Assembly: GCF_002009175.1 (NCBI RefSeq)
Contig: NZ_CP018047.1
Span: forward strand, 7,555,001 to 7,619,000
Direction of reading: 5' to 3'
Origin: Streptomyces niveus
GTDB lineage: Bacteria > Actinomycetota > Actinomycetes > Streptomycetales > Streptomycetaceae
DNA length: 64,000 bases
Shown here one piece after another: positions 1 to 10,294 of this stretch; position 1 is the first letter of the stretch; each line of letters starts with the position of its first letter. The notes under the pieces were generated by a model that saw nothing but the letters and a program-made list of their open reading frames with translations, was not told the origin of the DNA and did no database searches. Position numbers and translations under genes: made by a program.

Positions 1-41
1 TGGCCAAAGAACTGATCGAGAAGACCGTCGGAAGGCGGTAA
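1..41 (+). CDS. C-terminal end of an unidentified protein (partial)
   Basis: The third forward frame is open from the window edge and ends AKELIEKTVGRR followed by TAA at 39-41. Only about 13 codons are visible, so no family can be named. The strong hairpin at 137-193 would suit a terminator for this gene. It could also be chance coding. Confidence 0.35.
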   Translation, partial: AKELIEKTVGRR

Positions 42-136
42 GTACCTGTTCCTGATGCAGCCATGAAAATTGGAGTGTTGTGAGAGTTGCTGTGTGACAC
101 TGCTCTGCGAGGGCGGCGGAGCAGATCCCCCGTGTT

Positions 137-193
137 CTGATCACCTGTTGAGGGGGTGCCCGCTAAGCGGGCACCCCCTCAACAGGTGATCAG
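137..193. terminator. 57-bp perfect inverted repeat, probable bidirectional terminator
   Basis: Arms 137-164 and 166-193 (28 bp each) are exact reverse complements around a single A at 165. The hairpin lies between the end of the partial gene at 41 and the end of a minus-strand transposase remnant, so it may stop transcription from both sides. There is no clear T-run after it. It could instead be a leftover mobile-element end. Confidence 0.6.
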
Positions 194-410
194 CTTGTTC
201 TATCGCCGAGAATCCCGGCTTGGCTCGTTGACCACAGGTGCGTCGACCCAGTACGAGGCAGGCGCGCCGGCGCCTCAATCTCACCCGCCTCGTACCGGGA
301 CCGCCACGCGAGCACCGTCTGAGCACGCCTACCCGGCGGCCGATCGCGGCGTCCGGCACTTCCTCGGAGGTCGGCAACGCCTTCCGAGTCCGCTGCACAT
401 GCCCCACCGC
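190..410 (-). pseudogene. IS630-like transposase, N-terminal remnant
   Basis: Two minus-strand frames together read like the N-terminal helix-turn-helix of an IS630-type transposase. The upstream frame gives AAIGRRVG. A frame change then gives AQTVLAWRSRYEAGEIEA and LPRTGS, which resembles the usual family pattern of a recognition helix followed by a W-R-x-R-Y block and a Pro-Arg-Ser/Thr-Gly turn. Neither frame contains the DDE catalytic domain and the reading frame is broken, so this is a dead fragment. The 57-bp palindrome overlaps its 3' end. The family call rests on motif resemblance only. Confidence 0.5.
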
Positions 411-435
411 AGCCGTCGGATCCGACGCCCATTGG

Positions 436-2065
<1,630 letters not shown>

Positions 2066-2110
2066 GTGTACTGACAGCCCACCCCACCTCGGTGGCATCC
2101 CGCCTAGCCT
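2066..2110 (+). promoter_or_regulatory. Leaderless promoter with 13-bp upstream element
   Basis: GTGTACTGACAGC at 2066-2078 is followed, 26 bases on, by a -10-like TAGCCT at 2105-2110. The GTG start lies six bases downstream at 2117. The same 13-mer sits at exactly the same distance from the start of the paralogous regulator at 12555. This suggests a leaderless transcript and an operator, possibly autoregulatory. Confidence 0.5.
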
Positions 2111-2116
2111 TGAGTG

Positions 2117-3013
2117 GTGGACAACCGTGACGAGGTCAAGGCATTCCTCACTTCCCGCCGCGCCAGGATCACGCCTGAGCAGGCTGGCCTGCAGCACTAC
2201 AGCCGCAACCGCCGGGTGCCCGGACTCCGCCGGAACGAGGTCGCTGACCTGGCCGGAGTCAGCGTCGAGTACTACGCCCAACTAGAACGCGGCAACCTCA
2301 GCGGCGTCTCCGACAGCGTCCTCGACGCCCTCGCCCGTTCACTACAGCTCGACGAGGCTGAACGGGCGCATCTGGCCGACCTTGCCCGCACCGCCGGCCC
2401 TGCGGCCCGTTCGCGTCGCAAGTCCTCGGCGAGGCAGGTTCGGCCCAGCGTGGCGCGCATCCTCGAGCTGATGGCCGAGGTGCCGGCCTTCGTGAACAAC
2501 GCGCGCCTCGATGTCCTCGCCGCGAACCCCCTCGCCCAGGCGCTGTACGCGCCGTTCTTCGCCGACCCAGCCCGCCCGGCCAACCACGCCCGCTTCGCCT
2601 TCCTCAACCCCCGGGCCCGCGACTTCTGGCTCGACTGGGAACAGATCGCCAACGACACCGTGGCCGTGCTGCGCACCGAAGTTGGTCGTGACCCCTACGA
2701 CAAGGCAATGACCGACCTCATCGGCGAACTGTCCACCCGCAGCGACGAGTTCCGCATCCGCTGGGCCGCGCACGACGTGCGCCTGCACCGCACCGGACTC
2801 AAACATTTCCACCACCCCGTCGTCGGCGACTTGCACCTGAACTTCGAGTCCATGGAACTGACCGCCGACCCGGGCCTGACACTGACCGCCTTCAGCGCCG
2901 AAGCCGGCTCGCCCGATGACGACGCTCTTCGCGTCCTCGCCAGTTGGGCCGCCACCCACCACACCGCCGACACTCTGGCCGACCCGGGCCTGAGCCGCAG
3001 GCCCCGCCGCTGA
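2117..3013 (+). CDS. XRE/MmyB-like transcriptional regulator 1
   Basis: A 298-aa protein with an N-terminal helix-turn-helix (roughly residues 10-75, with GLRRNEVADLAGVSVEYY and LERG) and a C-terminal MmyB-type ligand-binding domain (about 105-285, with the HHPVVGDL turn and a final ASWAA). The family binds DNA near oxidoreductase genes, and its PAS-like domain is thought to hold a small hydrophobic ligand. I chose GTG 2117 over GTG 2114 because the paralogue at 12555 starts MDNREE at the matching position and the -10 is six bases upstream. Close in sequence to the 12555 protein. No target gene is adjacent: an IS remnant follows. Confidence 0.85.
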   Translation: MDNRDEVKAFLTSRRARITPEQAGLQHYSRNRRVPGLRRNEVADLAGVSVEYYAQLERGNLSGVSDSVLDALARSLQLDEAERAHLADLARTAGPAARSRRKSSARQVRPSVARILELMAEVPAFVNNARLDVLAANPLAQALYAPFFADPARPANHARFAFLNPRARDFWLDWEQIANDTVAVLRTEVGRDPYDKAMTDLIGELSTRSDEFRIRWAAHDVRLHRTGLKHFHHPVVGDLHLNFESMELTADPGLTLTAFSAEAGSPDDDALRVLASWAATHHTADTLADPGLSRRPRR

Positions 3014-3238
3014 CATCCCGACTGTCCCGTCTGAAGCCTGACAGCGCTTTCCCCCGCCGGTTTCTGGTCATTGCTCGGACGAATTCCCGCGGAGAGCCTT
3101 GATCGTGTCGCCCCGTGACGGCGTCGGCCGATGACCGGGGGGAAGACGAGACCAGACCGCCGCCAGTCCCACAGTCCTCGAACCCAGCTCGGGGGTTGCT
3201 ACTGGTGAGCTCGCCCTATTCAACTGTCGCCAGTTCCC

Positions 3239-4405
3239 TCAGCCCGGATCCACCGGCTTGATTACCGGTTGATCGTTTCGGGGTCGTGCAGGCCGTGTTG
3301 GGGCTGAGTCGCGGATTCGGGCATGGGGTGGCCGCTGGTCTGCCCAGCTCTTCCACTCTGTCCACAGGTCTTGGGCCCTTTCGGGCAGGTCGGTCAGGGA
3401 GCGTCAGAGGGCCGGCGGTGCATGCACCGTGCTGAACAGCTGGGTGAAGTCCTCGCTCCAGGGCCAGCGCTCGGGCAGGTGCAGGCGGGCGGAGCGGGCC
3501 AGGCGGGCGGGCACGTTGATCAGGCGATCACGGATGGTGGCGGTGGTCGCCCTGGCATGGAACGCGGAGGCCAGGGCGTCGGCGGTCGCGAGTCAGGTTG
3601 TGTGCCAGGGCCGCCAGGGCGAGCCACGCGGCATTGGCCTGGAAATGACCGGACGGCGCGTGGGCGAAGCCGCTGTTCTTGACATCGGCGCCGTAGAACG
3701 CGGAGTCCGCCCGCAGTACCAGCAGGCCGCTGGCGCCGCAGGGGCGTACGGTGCGGATGGTCTCAGCGACTAACGCTGCCGCCCCACGCGGAGTTCGAGG
3801 GTCGATTGCGTAGCCTGGTGGCGGCGATCACGGGGCGGACAGGGGTGTGGAGACGACGCCGAGCAGTGCATTCAGGCCCTTGACCTTGCTGTATCCGTAG
3901 CCGGCGCCCTGTTTGGCGTAGCCGTGGGTGCGGCGGATGGTGTCGTCGATGTCCACGTAGGCGGCCTAGTCCGCGCCGGGCAGCAGTGGGGTGTGACGGG
4001 CCAGTTCGTGCAGGAACCGGCGGGCCACGGCGTGCAGTTGCTTCACATGCCCGTGGGCGAAGGAGCGCAGGAACGACCCCAGCGTGGACGGGGTCCGCAC
4101 TCCGGAGAACAGGCGGCCCATCGCGCCGTGCCGCAGCCGGTCCATGTCGTCGATGCTGTCGGTGCCCGCGGCCATGCCGCCCACCAGCGACATCAGTTTC
4201 GCCGCTGGGAAGGCGCCGGTGCCGTCTTTCGAGGCGGGCAGCCGGACGTCTCGCCGGCCGGCTTGGGCAGACCGCACCGCTCGGCCAGCCGCACCAGCGG
4301 CTCCAGCCCGCCGTACGCGATTAGGTTCGGATCACCGAACGCGGATGAGACCGCCGCCGCGGCAGGGGAGATTGCATCTCGGAAGTGCCTTGTCGATCGT
4401 GCCTG
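3239..4405 (-). pseudogene. IS1380-family transposase, disrupted
   Basis: Minus-strand frames reassemble into most of an IS1380 transposase. From the N side: SSAFGDPNLIAYGGLEPLV, then a frame change, then SKDGTGAFPAAKLMSLVGG and RTPSTLGSFLRSF. A TAG interrupts the frame at about 3967-3969, before VDIDDTIRRTHGY, whose Asp is the first catalytic residue of the family. After further frame changes come SGLLVLRADSAFYG and LPERWPWSEDFTQLFSTVHAP. The frame then runs to a stop at 3239-3241. With at least one nonsense and several frameshifts it cannot make transposase. The repeat-like stretch near 4392-4445 is probably one IS end. Confidence 0.8.
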
Positions 4406-4673
4406 ATGTGGTCCTAGAAAAACCCCGTCATCGCAGGTCGCAAGGCACTTCTTCGATTCTGGGTGAACCATCCACCGGCATCAAGCCGGGGTGATCCGGA
4501 CTCAGCGCACCAGGGAAGGGGGGTTCTGACAGTACCTGTATCACCAGGGTCTCCCAGATGTGCACAACGCCTGTCAACCTGGTTGAGTCGAAAGCGCCGA
4601 CAACACTCCATGGACACGCGCTGCAGCTTTACCTCCATCAGCTCAATTCAGCTGCTGCCCCGAATGCGTGACC

Positions 4674-4693
4674 GTGTCGGCGCATTCCGACAC
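4674..4693 (+). promoter_or_regulatory. 20-bp dyad upstream of SDR, candidate operator
   Basis: GTGTCGG and CCGACAC (4674-4680 and 4687-4693) are exact inverted 7-mers separated by six bases, ending 20 bases before the SDR start. An overlapping pair, GAATGCG/CGCATTC (4662-4668 and 4681-4687), forms a second nested dyad. The position fits a repressor site over the promoter or leader. Confidence 0.45.
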
Positions 4694-4713
4694 TACAGAA
4701 GGAACGGATACCA

Positions 4714-5535
4714 ATGACGGACAACCAATTCACCACTCACACAGAACTTTTCGATCTGAGTGGGAAGTACGCACTTGTCACTGGCGGTACCAAGGGCATT
4801 GGGATGATGATTGCGCGCGGCCTTCTCCAGGCGGGCGCCCGCGTCGTCATCAGCTCGCGCAATGCGGACACGTGTGCGGAGGCACAGCAGCAGCTATCCG
4901 AATTCGGCGACGTCCAAGCAATTCCCGCCGACCTGTCCAGGCACGACGAGTGCCAGCGCCTCGCTGGTCTTGTCATGGCCGACTCGGAGCGCCTGGACAT
5001 CCTCGTCAACAACGCGGGAGCGATGCGTAGCGAGCCGCTGGAGACGTTCCCGGACGAGGCCTGGGACTCAGTGATCGACCTCAACCTCAAGTCGCCGTTC
5101 TGGCTGGTGCAGGCGCTGCTTCCCGCACTTCGCAGGGCGGGAACCGCCGATGATCCGGCGAGGATCATCAACATCGGCAGTATCGCCGCCATCCACGTCG
5201 CCCAGGCGCCCACCTACTCGTACGCCAGCAGCAAAGCGGCACTCCATCAACTCACCAGAGTGCTTGCCCGGGAGCTGGGCCCACAGCACGTCACGGTGAA
5301 CGCGGTAGCACCGGGAGTCTTCCCGTCGCAGATGATGGGGGCCACGCTCGATGCCATCGGCGACACGATCGCGGCGGCGGCCCCTCTGCGCCGGCTCGGC
5401 CGAGACGACGACATGGCGGGTATCGCCGTGTTTCTCGCCAGCCGGGCTGGGTCCTACCTCACGGGCGCCATCATCCCGGTAGATGGCGGCACCGCGACGA
5501 CTGCAACGGGTACACCCCCCGTCATGGGCCACTGA
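4714..5535 (+). CDS. Short-chain dehydrogenase/reductase
   Basis: A 273-aa classical SDR. The nucleotide-binding TGGTKGIG is at 23-30, NNAG at 99-102, the catalytic Ser in IINIGSIAA near 156, and YASSK with Tyr170 and Lys174. The C-terminal part has the usual PVDGG. It should oxidise or reduce an alcohol/ketone with NAD(P)(H); substrate unknown. An AGAAGGA ribosome-binding site precedes ATG 4714. An MmyB-like regulator follows in the same direction after 32 bases, so the pair may be co-regulated, though the regulator also has its own promoter. Confidence 0.9.
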   Translation: MTDNQFTTHTELFDLSGKYALVTGGTKGIGMMIARGLLQAGARVVISSRNADTCAEAQQQLSEFGDVQAIPADLSRHDECQRLAGLVMADSERLDILVNNAGAMRSEPLETFPDEAWDSVIDLNLKSPFWLVQALLPALRRAGTADDPARIINIGSIAAIHVAQAPTYSYASSKAALHQLTRVLARELGPQHVTVNAVAPGVFPSQMMGATLDAIGDTIAAAAPLRRLGRDDDMAGIAVFLASRAGSYLTGAIIPVDGGTATTATGTPPVMGH

Positions 5536-5561
5536 CTAGTACGGCTGAACGGGCCTATGGT
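5532..5561 (+). promoter_or_regulatory. Probable leaderless promoter of regulator 2
   Basis: TATGGT at 5556-5561 is a good -10, with CTGACT at 5532-5537 about 18 bases upstream as -35. The ATG lies six bases after the -10, so transcription probably starts at or next to the start codon. Confidence 0.45.
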
Positions 5562-5567
5562 AGGGGG

Positions 5568-6461
5568 ATGGCCACGATGGATCCACGCACCGAGATCCGG
5601 GAGTTTCTCAGCTCGCGTCGCGCCCGCATCGCACCCGCGCAGGCGGGCCTGCCCGCTTACGGCGGCAACCGTCGGGTCAAAGGTCTGCGCCGCGAGGAGG
5701 TAGCGCTGCTCGCGGGGGTATCGGTCGACTACTACGTGCGCATGGAGCGCGGCAGCCTCGCCGGTGCCTCCGACGGCGTGCTCGACGCGTTGGCCTCTGC
5801 CCTGCAACTCGACGAGGCCGAGCGCGACCACCTGTTCCACCTCGCGCGCCGATTTAGGACGCCGCGCGGTCCACGCCGGCGTAAGCCTGCCGTGACGGTG
5901 CGCGCGACACTGCAGCAGGTGCTCGACGCGATCTCCGATGCGCCGGCCTGGATCGGTAACGGCCGTTACGACGTGCTCGCCATGAATCAACTCGCTCGCG
6001 CGCTGTATTCACCGGTGCTGGCCGATTCGCGACGGCCCGCGAACACAGCGCGGTTCGTCTATCTGAAGCCCGAGGCGGCCAGAGATTTCTTTGTCGATTA
6101 CGACCAAGTCGCCGGTGCCGTGGCTGCGAAGCTACGCATGGAAGCCGGCCGCAATCCGCACGACGAGGAGCTGATCGCCCTAGTCGGCGAACTGTCAACT
6201 TGCAGTGAGCTGTTTCGGCAGCGGTGGGCATCTCAGGACGTGCGGCTGCACCGCTCCGGCCGCAAGCGTATGCGCCATCCGATAGTGGGCCGGCTCGACT
6301 TGGACGTCGAGTCCCTGGAACTGCCTGCCGAACCCGGCCTGCACCTCAACGTCTACACCGCACCCGCGGGCACACCGACCGCTGACAATTTGGCGCTCTT
6401 GGCGTCGTGGGCGGCCACCCGACAGACGCTGGCGACCGAGCTCGAAGCACACAACGGATAG
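5568..6461 (+). CDS. XRE/MmyB-like transcriptional regulator 2
   Basis: A 297-aa regulator with an N-terminal helix-turn-helix (RRVKGLRREEVALLAGVSVDYY and MERGSLAG, about 25-65) and an MmyB-type ligand-binding domain from about 110 to 290 (RHPIVGRLDLDVESLEL and ASWAATRQT). ATG 5568 is chosen because it sits six bases after a -10-like element; a second ATG six codons or fewer downstream is possible. The SDR gene immediately upstream in the same direction is the likely functional partner. Confidence 0.85.
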   Translation: MATMDPRTEIREFLSSRRARIAPAQAGLPAYGGNRRVKGLRREEVALLAGVSVDYYVRMERGSLAGASDGVLDALASALQLDEAERDHLFHLARRFRTPRGPRRRKPAVTVRATLQQVLDAISDAPAWIGNGRYDVLAMNQLARALYSPVLADSRRPANTARFVYLKPEAARDFFVDYDQVAGAVAAKLRMEAGRNPHDEELIALVGELSTCSELFRQRWASQDVRLHRSGRKRMRHPIVGRLDLDVESLELPAEPGLHLNVYTAPAGTPTADNLALLASWAATRQTLATELEAHNG

Positions 6462-6688
6462 TCCAACCCCTTCAGCCGTATTGACCTGGACTTCTTCGAG
6501 GGTGGAGCCTTCAGCAGTCGTGTTGCTCATTGACTGTGTGGAGGTCCGGGGTGCCGGTCGAGTTTTTGAGGGATGCACAAGCCGCTGCGTACGCGGAGTA
6601 CAGCGGGGCGTCGTCCCGAACCGAGTTGGAGCGGTAATTCGGCAAGTATCCCTGTCGGCGTTTGTAGTCACGGCGGCTGGCTGTGGCG

Positions 6689-7540
6689 CTACCGTGGGTA
6701 GTGACTGGCCTCTGCTCCCAGGAGGTTCAGCAGAGCGAGGGCTTCGGCGCTGGGGGATCCCGGAGGCGCGCTGTAGAGCACGAGGTTCTGGTCACGGTCG
6801 GTGAGGGTGAGCGTGTCACAGTCGACGGTGACCTCGCCGACGGTCGGATGGCGGAAGGTCTTGGTGAGCATCGGGGCGGCCTGCACGTCGTGTCGTTCCC
6901 AGAGCCGGGCGAAGTCGGGGCTGGTGTCGCGGAGTTCGTCGACGAGGTCGGTCACCGCGGGATCGGTGGGGTAGCGGGCGAGGGTGGTGTGGAGTTGCGT
7001 CACGACGCTCAGCCGGAAGTCGGCGGCGTCGGAGATCCCGTAGAGCGTCCTATCGGCGGGCTGCGGTCCGGGGAAGGCCCGGCGGGCGAGGTTGCGGTCC
7101 TCGGGGGCGAGCGGGGCGAAGTCCTCCATGAGCGCGGCCGCGAGGTCGTTCCAGGCGAGGACTTCGCACGCGGCGGACATGACGAAGCCGGCCGTCTGCG
7201 GCAGCCGTTCGAGGAGGGCGAGGATGCTGGGGCGGACGTCGCGCCGGTGCAGTCCGGTCCGGTTTGGTGCGGTGCCCGCGAGGACGTGGAGGTGGTCGGA
7301 CTCTGCGTCGGTGAGCCGCAGCGCGCCTGCGATCGCGGCCAGGACGTCGCCCGAGGGGCCTGGCGCCCGGCCCTGCTCCAGCCGGATGTAGTACTCCGTG
7401 GAGATATACGCGAGGACCGCCACTTCCTCGCGGCGAAGGCCTGGTGTGCGGCGCCGCGGGCCGCAGGGGAGACCGACGTCCTCCGGGCGGAGCCGCTCCC
7501 GGCGGGTGCGGAGGAACGCCCCGAGTTCCTGTTTGTTCAT
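6689..7540 (-). CDS. XRE/MmyB-like transcriptional regulator 3
   Basis: A 283-aa protein beginning MNKQELGAFLRTRRERL. The helix-turn-helix (GLRREEVAVLAYISTEYY and LEQGR) lies at about 35-60 and the MmyB ligand domain at about 100-280 (RHPTVGEVTVDCDTL). The frame extends far upstream of Met 7540, but that extension overlaps the divergent SDR and has no family similarity. It faces away from the SDR at 7626 with 85 bases between the starts, where a TACAG-N7-CTGTA dyad lies. This is the typical arrangement for an MmyB-like regulator controlling an SDR. Confidence 0.87.
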   Translation of the reverse strand: MNKQELGAFLRTRRERLRPEDVGLPCGPRRRTPGLRREEVAVLAYISTEYYIRLEQGRAPGPSGDVLAAIAGALRLTDAESDHLHVLAGTAPNRTGLHRRDVRPSILALLERLPQTAGFVMSAACEVLAWNDLAAALMEDFAPLAPEDRNLARRAFPGPQPADRTLYGISDAADFRLSVVTQLHTTLARYPTDPAVTDLVDELRDTSPDFARLWERHDVQAAPMLTKTFRHPTVGEVTVDCDTLTLTDRDQNLVLYSAPPGSPSAEALALLNLLGAEASHYPR

Positions 7541-7577
7541 ACGCCCAGTGTGCGCGCGGTGCGGCGGCGGATCCTGG

Positions 7578-7594
7578 TACAGCCTGTGCCTGTA
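7578..7594. promoter_or_regulatory. TACAG-N7-CTGTA dyad between regulator 3 and SDR
   Basis: TACAG (7578-7582) and CTGTA (7590-7594) form an exact inverted repeat in the middle of the 85-bp divergent gap. It is positioned to control both the regulator and the SDR. Five-base arms can occur by chance. Confidence 0.4.
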
Positions 7595-7625
7595 TCCGGC
7601 CAGCAGGCGGCCGGACGCTGTTGCC

Positions 7626-8420
7626 ATGACAAACAACACGAACACCACCGACAGCGCACCCATCGGCCTGCTCACCGGCAAGGTCCTCTTCATCACCGGC
7701 GCCAGCCGTGGGATCGGCGCGGCCGCGGCCCGGCTCTTCGCCTCCGAGGGCGCCGCCGTCGTGCTTGCCGCCCGCAGCACCGACGCCCTGGAGCGCATCG
7801 TGAAGGAGATCCGCGCCGACGGCGGTGTCGCCGACGCCGTCACCCTGGACCTCGCCGACCCCGCGAGCATCCGCGCCGCCGTCGACCGCGTCGAGGAACT
7901 GCATGGACGGCTCGACGGCGCTTTCAACAACGGTGCGATCGTCCAGCAGCAGCCCGGCCCGCTCGACACCACGAGCGATGCGGACATCGACGGGCAGTTC
8001 GCGGTGAACTTCCGCTCGCACTGGACCGCCATGAACGCCGAGGCCGCGCTCATGCGGCGAAGCGGCGGCGGGGCGATCGTCAACACCTCCAGCATCGGCA
8101 GCCGCCGCGCGGCGCCGCCCCTGCCCGCGTACGGCGCCATGAAGCGCGCGCTCAACAGTCTCACCGAGACCGCTGCGGTGACCTGGGCCCCCGAGGGCAT
8201 CCGGGTGAACGGCATTACTCCCGGCGGCACGGCCACGGAGATGATGGAGGAGTGGGAGGCGGCGACTCCCGGCATCATCGAGGCCAGTACCGAGGGGACA
8301 CCGCTCGGCCGCATGGCCCAGCCCCGCGAGGTCGCCGAGGTGGCCGCGTGGCTGCTCAGCGACCGGGCCTCCTACGTGATCGGCGCGATCGTCCCGGTCG
8401 ACGGCGGCGCCGGCGCCTGA
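7626..8420 (+). CDS. Short-chain dehydrogenase/reductase
   Basis: A 264-aa SDR with TGASRGIG at 24-31 and the catalytic triad Ser near 155 (NTSSIGS), Tyr169 and Lys173 (YGAMK). The usual NNAG is NNGA here, a minor variation. PVDGG is close to the C-terminus. ATG 7626 begins MTNNTNTTDSAPIG. It is divergent from MmyB-like regulator 3, which probably controls it. A Tn3 transposase fragment begins within about ten bases of its stop codon, so its original 3' flank has been lost. Confidence 0.9.
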   Translation: MTNNTNTTDSAPIGLLTGKVLFITGASRGIGAAAARLFASEGAAVVLAARSTDALERIVKEIRADGGVADAVTLDLADPASIRAAVDRVEELHGRLDGAFNNGAIVQQQPGPLDTTSDADIDGQFAVNFRSHWTAMNAEAALMRRSGGGAIVNTSSIGSRRAAPPLPAYGAMKRALNSLTETAAVTWAPEGIRVNGITPGGTATEMMEEWEAATPGIIEASTEGTPLGRMAQPREVAEVAAWLLSDRASYVIGAIVPVDGGAGA

Positions 8421-8430
8421 AAGGAACAGC

Positions 8431-8660
8431 CCCGGCGACCTTCAGCATGTCCGGCCACTGCGTGATCACCTTGTTCAGGTTCACGCGGTTGCGGGCAAGG
8501 TCCTCCACCGCCCCGTACGAGCCCGTCTCGACGCTGGGGATCGCGGCCCGCCAGAACCGCTGGTCGTCCAGGTCGCGGAACCGCGAGCTGAAGTTGTAGC
8601 CGAGGATCTTGAACAGGTCGAACACAATGTCGGAGTAGGAGGCGTTGTCGGTCGTTATCT
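8431..8660 (-). pseudogene. Tn3-family transposase fragment
   Basis: The minus-strand frame reads TDNASYSDIVFDLFKILGYNF, then DLDDQRFWRAA, then ARNRVNLNKVITQWPDMLKVAG. This matches the central catalytic part of the nearly complete Tn3 TnpA at 49.5-52.7 kb, including the second catalytic Asp (TDNASYSD). Only about 75 codons remain, cut at both ends. It comes from a related but different Tn3 element. Confidence 0.85.
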
Positions 8661-8771
8661 AGGGGTGTCAAGCTCTGCCGCTGGTCCTCGTCCTGACATC
8701 GCGGCAGGCACGTAAGGCACATTTGAGGAAATCGCTAGTGAACGCGGCAAGGAGGAAGACAAGATGTCTTC

Positions 8772-10226
8772 GTGACCACCAGTAGTCGATGGATCAACCT
8801 TGCGGCCTCACAGCTGCCGCCGGCGAAGCTGCGGACGCTCGCGAACGATGCGGGTCTTGAAGCGCGTCGGACTTCGGACGGCGGTTGGCGTGTGTGCGTG
8901 CAGGAGGACTACCGGCGGAGTCAGTCACCGTTGCTGCGCTCTGAGCGCGCCAGCGCAGCAGACCCAGCGTCCTTTTCACGACTGACTGAACTGCTTGACA
9001 CCCCTATAGAGGTTTCCTCCCTCACTCAGGCTGGTCATGCGAAGGTCCGCCAGCAGCAGACACCCGCTGCCCTGGCGGCTCAGTTCCAACTCGAGTTCAT
9101 GTTTACTCCCGGACAACAACTGGCCGGTGTCATGCGAGCCTTCCTGAGCGAGCGGGCGATGTTGCTCGACGGGCCAGCTTCTGAAATTCGAGTTGTGCTG
9201 AGCGACTCCGCCCTGCCTCGGCGGGCCCACTTCCCACGTATCCTCACCTCGCTGGCTTTCCAAAAAGAGGAACTCCCTGCAATAGGCGGAGAAGTCGGCA
9301 AGCTCTTCCCTGCCGCGCAAGGGCTCACACAGGACGTTTCTATCGGTGCACTCACGTTCGTACTTCCAGCGCTCTCCGCTGCGTCTCCGAAAGTGCTTGG
9401 TGTAGCGGCTGCCCGCTTGCTCGCATGCGGTGTCTGGCTGTTTGGCCAGGCGCTGAGTGATGCGGATTGGCCAAGCAACCGCCTCACCGATGTGCTTCTC
9501 CCAACGGCACGCTTCGATAACCCAAAGGGGCGTGCGGCCACCCCAAGCGTGGACATTACGGGGCCGTTTCTCAGCTGGTGGGTGCAACGCTCTGCCGAAC
9601 TCCTCCGCATAGCCACTGACCCTGCTGGATTCAAAGATGAACAGGACTTCTATGCACCGACCCGCCACCTCGCCTTCATCGCGAGCCTGGGGCGCCTTTA
9701 CCGTGACGCAGCCGAGGCAATGCGCTCGAACAGTCACAGTGTCGGCCTGCGCGCGGCATACGATGCGCTCGATTGCCTGGAAGGAATGCGATGGAACGCG
9801 TTCGACAACGCGACCAATCCCAGCAAAGTCCGTAAAGTCTTGGAGAGACTGCGCGAGACACTGCCTTCACCGGTCGCTGAAGTAGCACTCCCCCTGTGCG
9901 AGCGTGCAGCACGAGCCCTGGAAGAGGTGCGGGACGGATTCATCACCAGAAGCCGTCACTACTCCACCGACGGGCTGGTTGAAATTCCAGGGAAGGGGGG
10001 TTCGCAAAATATTTCCTGGGACAAAGCCGTCCAGATGTACATTCGGTTGGACCGAAACAGCGCTCATTCATTTGGCAAAATCGAGGAAGATCCTCTCGAC
10101 CGCACTCTTCTTTTCATCCACGAGGGAGTGATTCCCGGAGACCTCTGCTACCTTCCTTTCCTTCATTTGATGGACATGCTGGTAACCTGTGAGCGCCTCG
10201 AAGTGCAGCTCTCCAAACGCCGCTAA
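8772..10226 (+). CDS. Unrecognised 484-aa protein
   Basis: A long open frame I cannot assign to a family. It lacks a signal peptide or clear membrane segments and is rich in Ala, Leu and Arg helices with scattered Trp and Cys. A hydrophobic stretch lies near residues 195-240 (FVLPALSAASPKVLGVAAA). Translation is odd: a good AAGGAGG (about 8749-8755) is ideally placed for ATG 8764, but that frame is only MSS and stops. The GTG of the long frame (8772) overlaps that stop, which suggests coupling or a small indel at the 5' end. It stands alone beside a Tn3 scar and uses less GC-biased codons than its neighbours, so it looks acquired. Function unknown. Confidence 0.7.
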   Translation: MTTSSRWINLAASQLPPAKLRTLANDAGLEARRTSDGGWRVCVQEDYRRSQSPLLRSERASAADPASFSRLTELLDTPIEVSSLTQAGHAKVRQQQTPAALAAQFQLEFMFTPGQQLAGVMRAFLSERAMLLDGPASEIRVVLSDSALPRRAHFPRILTSLAFQKEELPAIGGEVGKLFPAAQGLTQDVSIGALTFVLPALSAASPKVLGVAAARLLACGVWLFGQALSDADWPSNRLTDVLLPTARFDNPKGRAATPSVDITGPFLSWWVQRSAELLRIATDPAGFKDEQDFYAPTRHLAFIASLGRLYRDAAEAMRSNSHSVGLRAAYDALDCLEGMRWNAFDNATNPSKVRKVLERLRETLPSPVAEVALPLCERAARALEEVRDGFITRSRHYSTDGLVEIPGKGGSQNISWDKAVQMYIRLDRNSAHSFGKIEEDPLDRTLLFIHEGVIPGDLCYLPFLHLMDMLVTCERLEVQLSKRR

Positions 10227-10294
10227 AGCCCGCTACTCCCTGAAGCATGGTTCTGGTATTTGAAGTCGGCATCCGAACATCAGCCTGGGCGGCG

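Noticed and set aside
6683..8599. A 638-codon plus-strand open frame across regulator 3 and an SDR
   Set aside because: It is an antisense or shifted shadow caused by high GC; its translation is low-complexity Arg/Gly/Pro and the real genes in other frames have clear domains.
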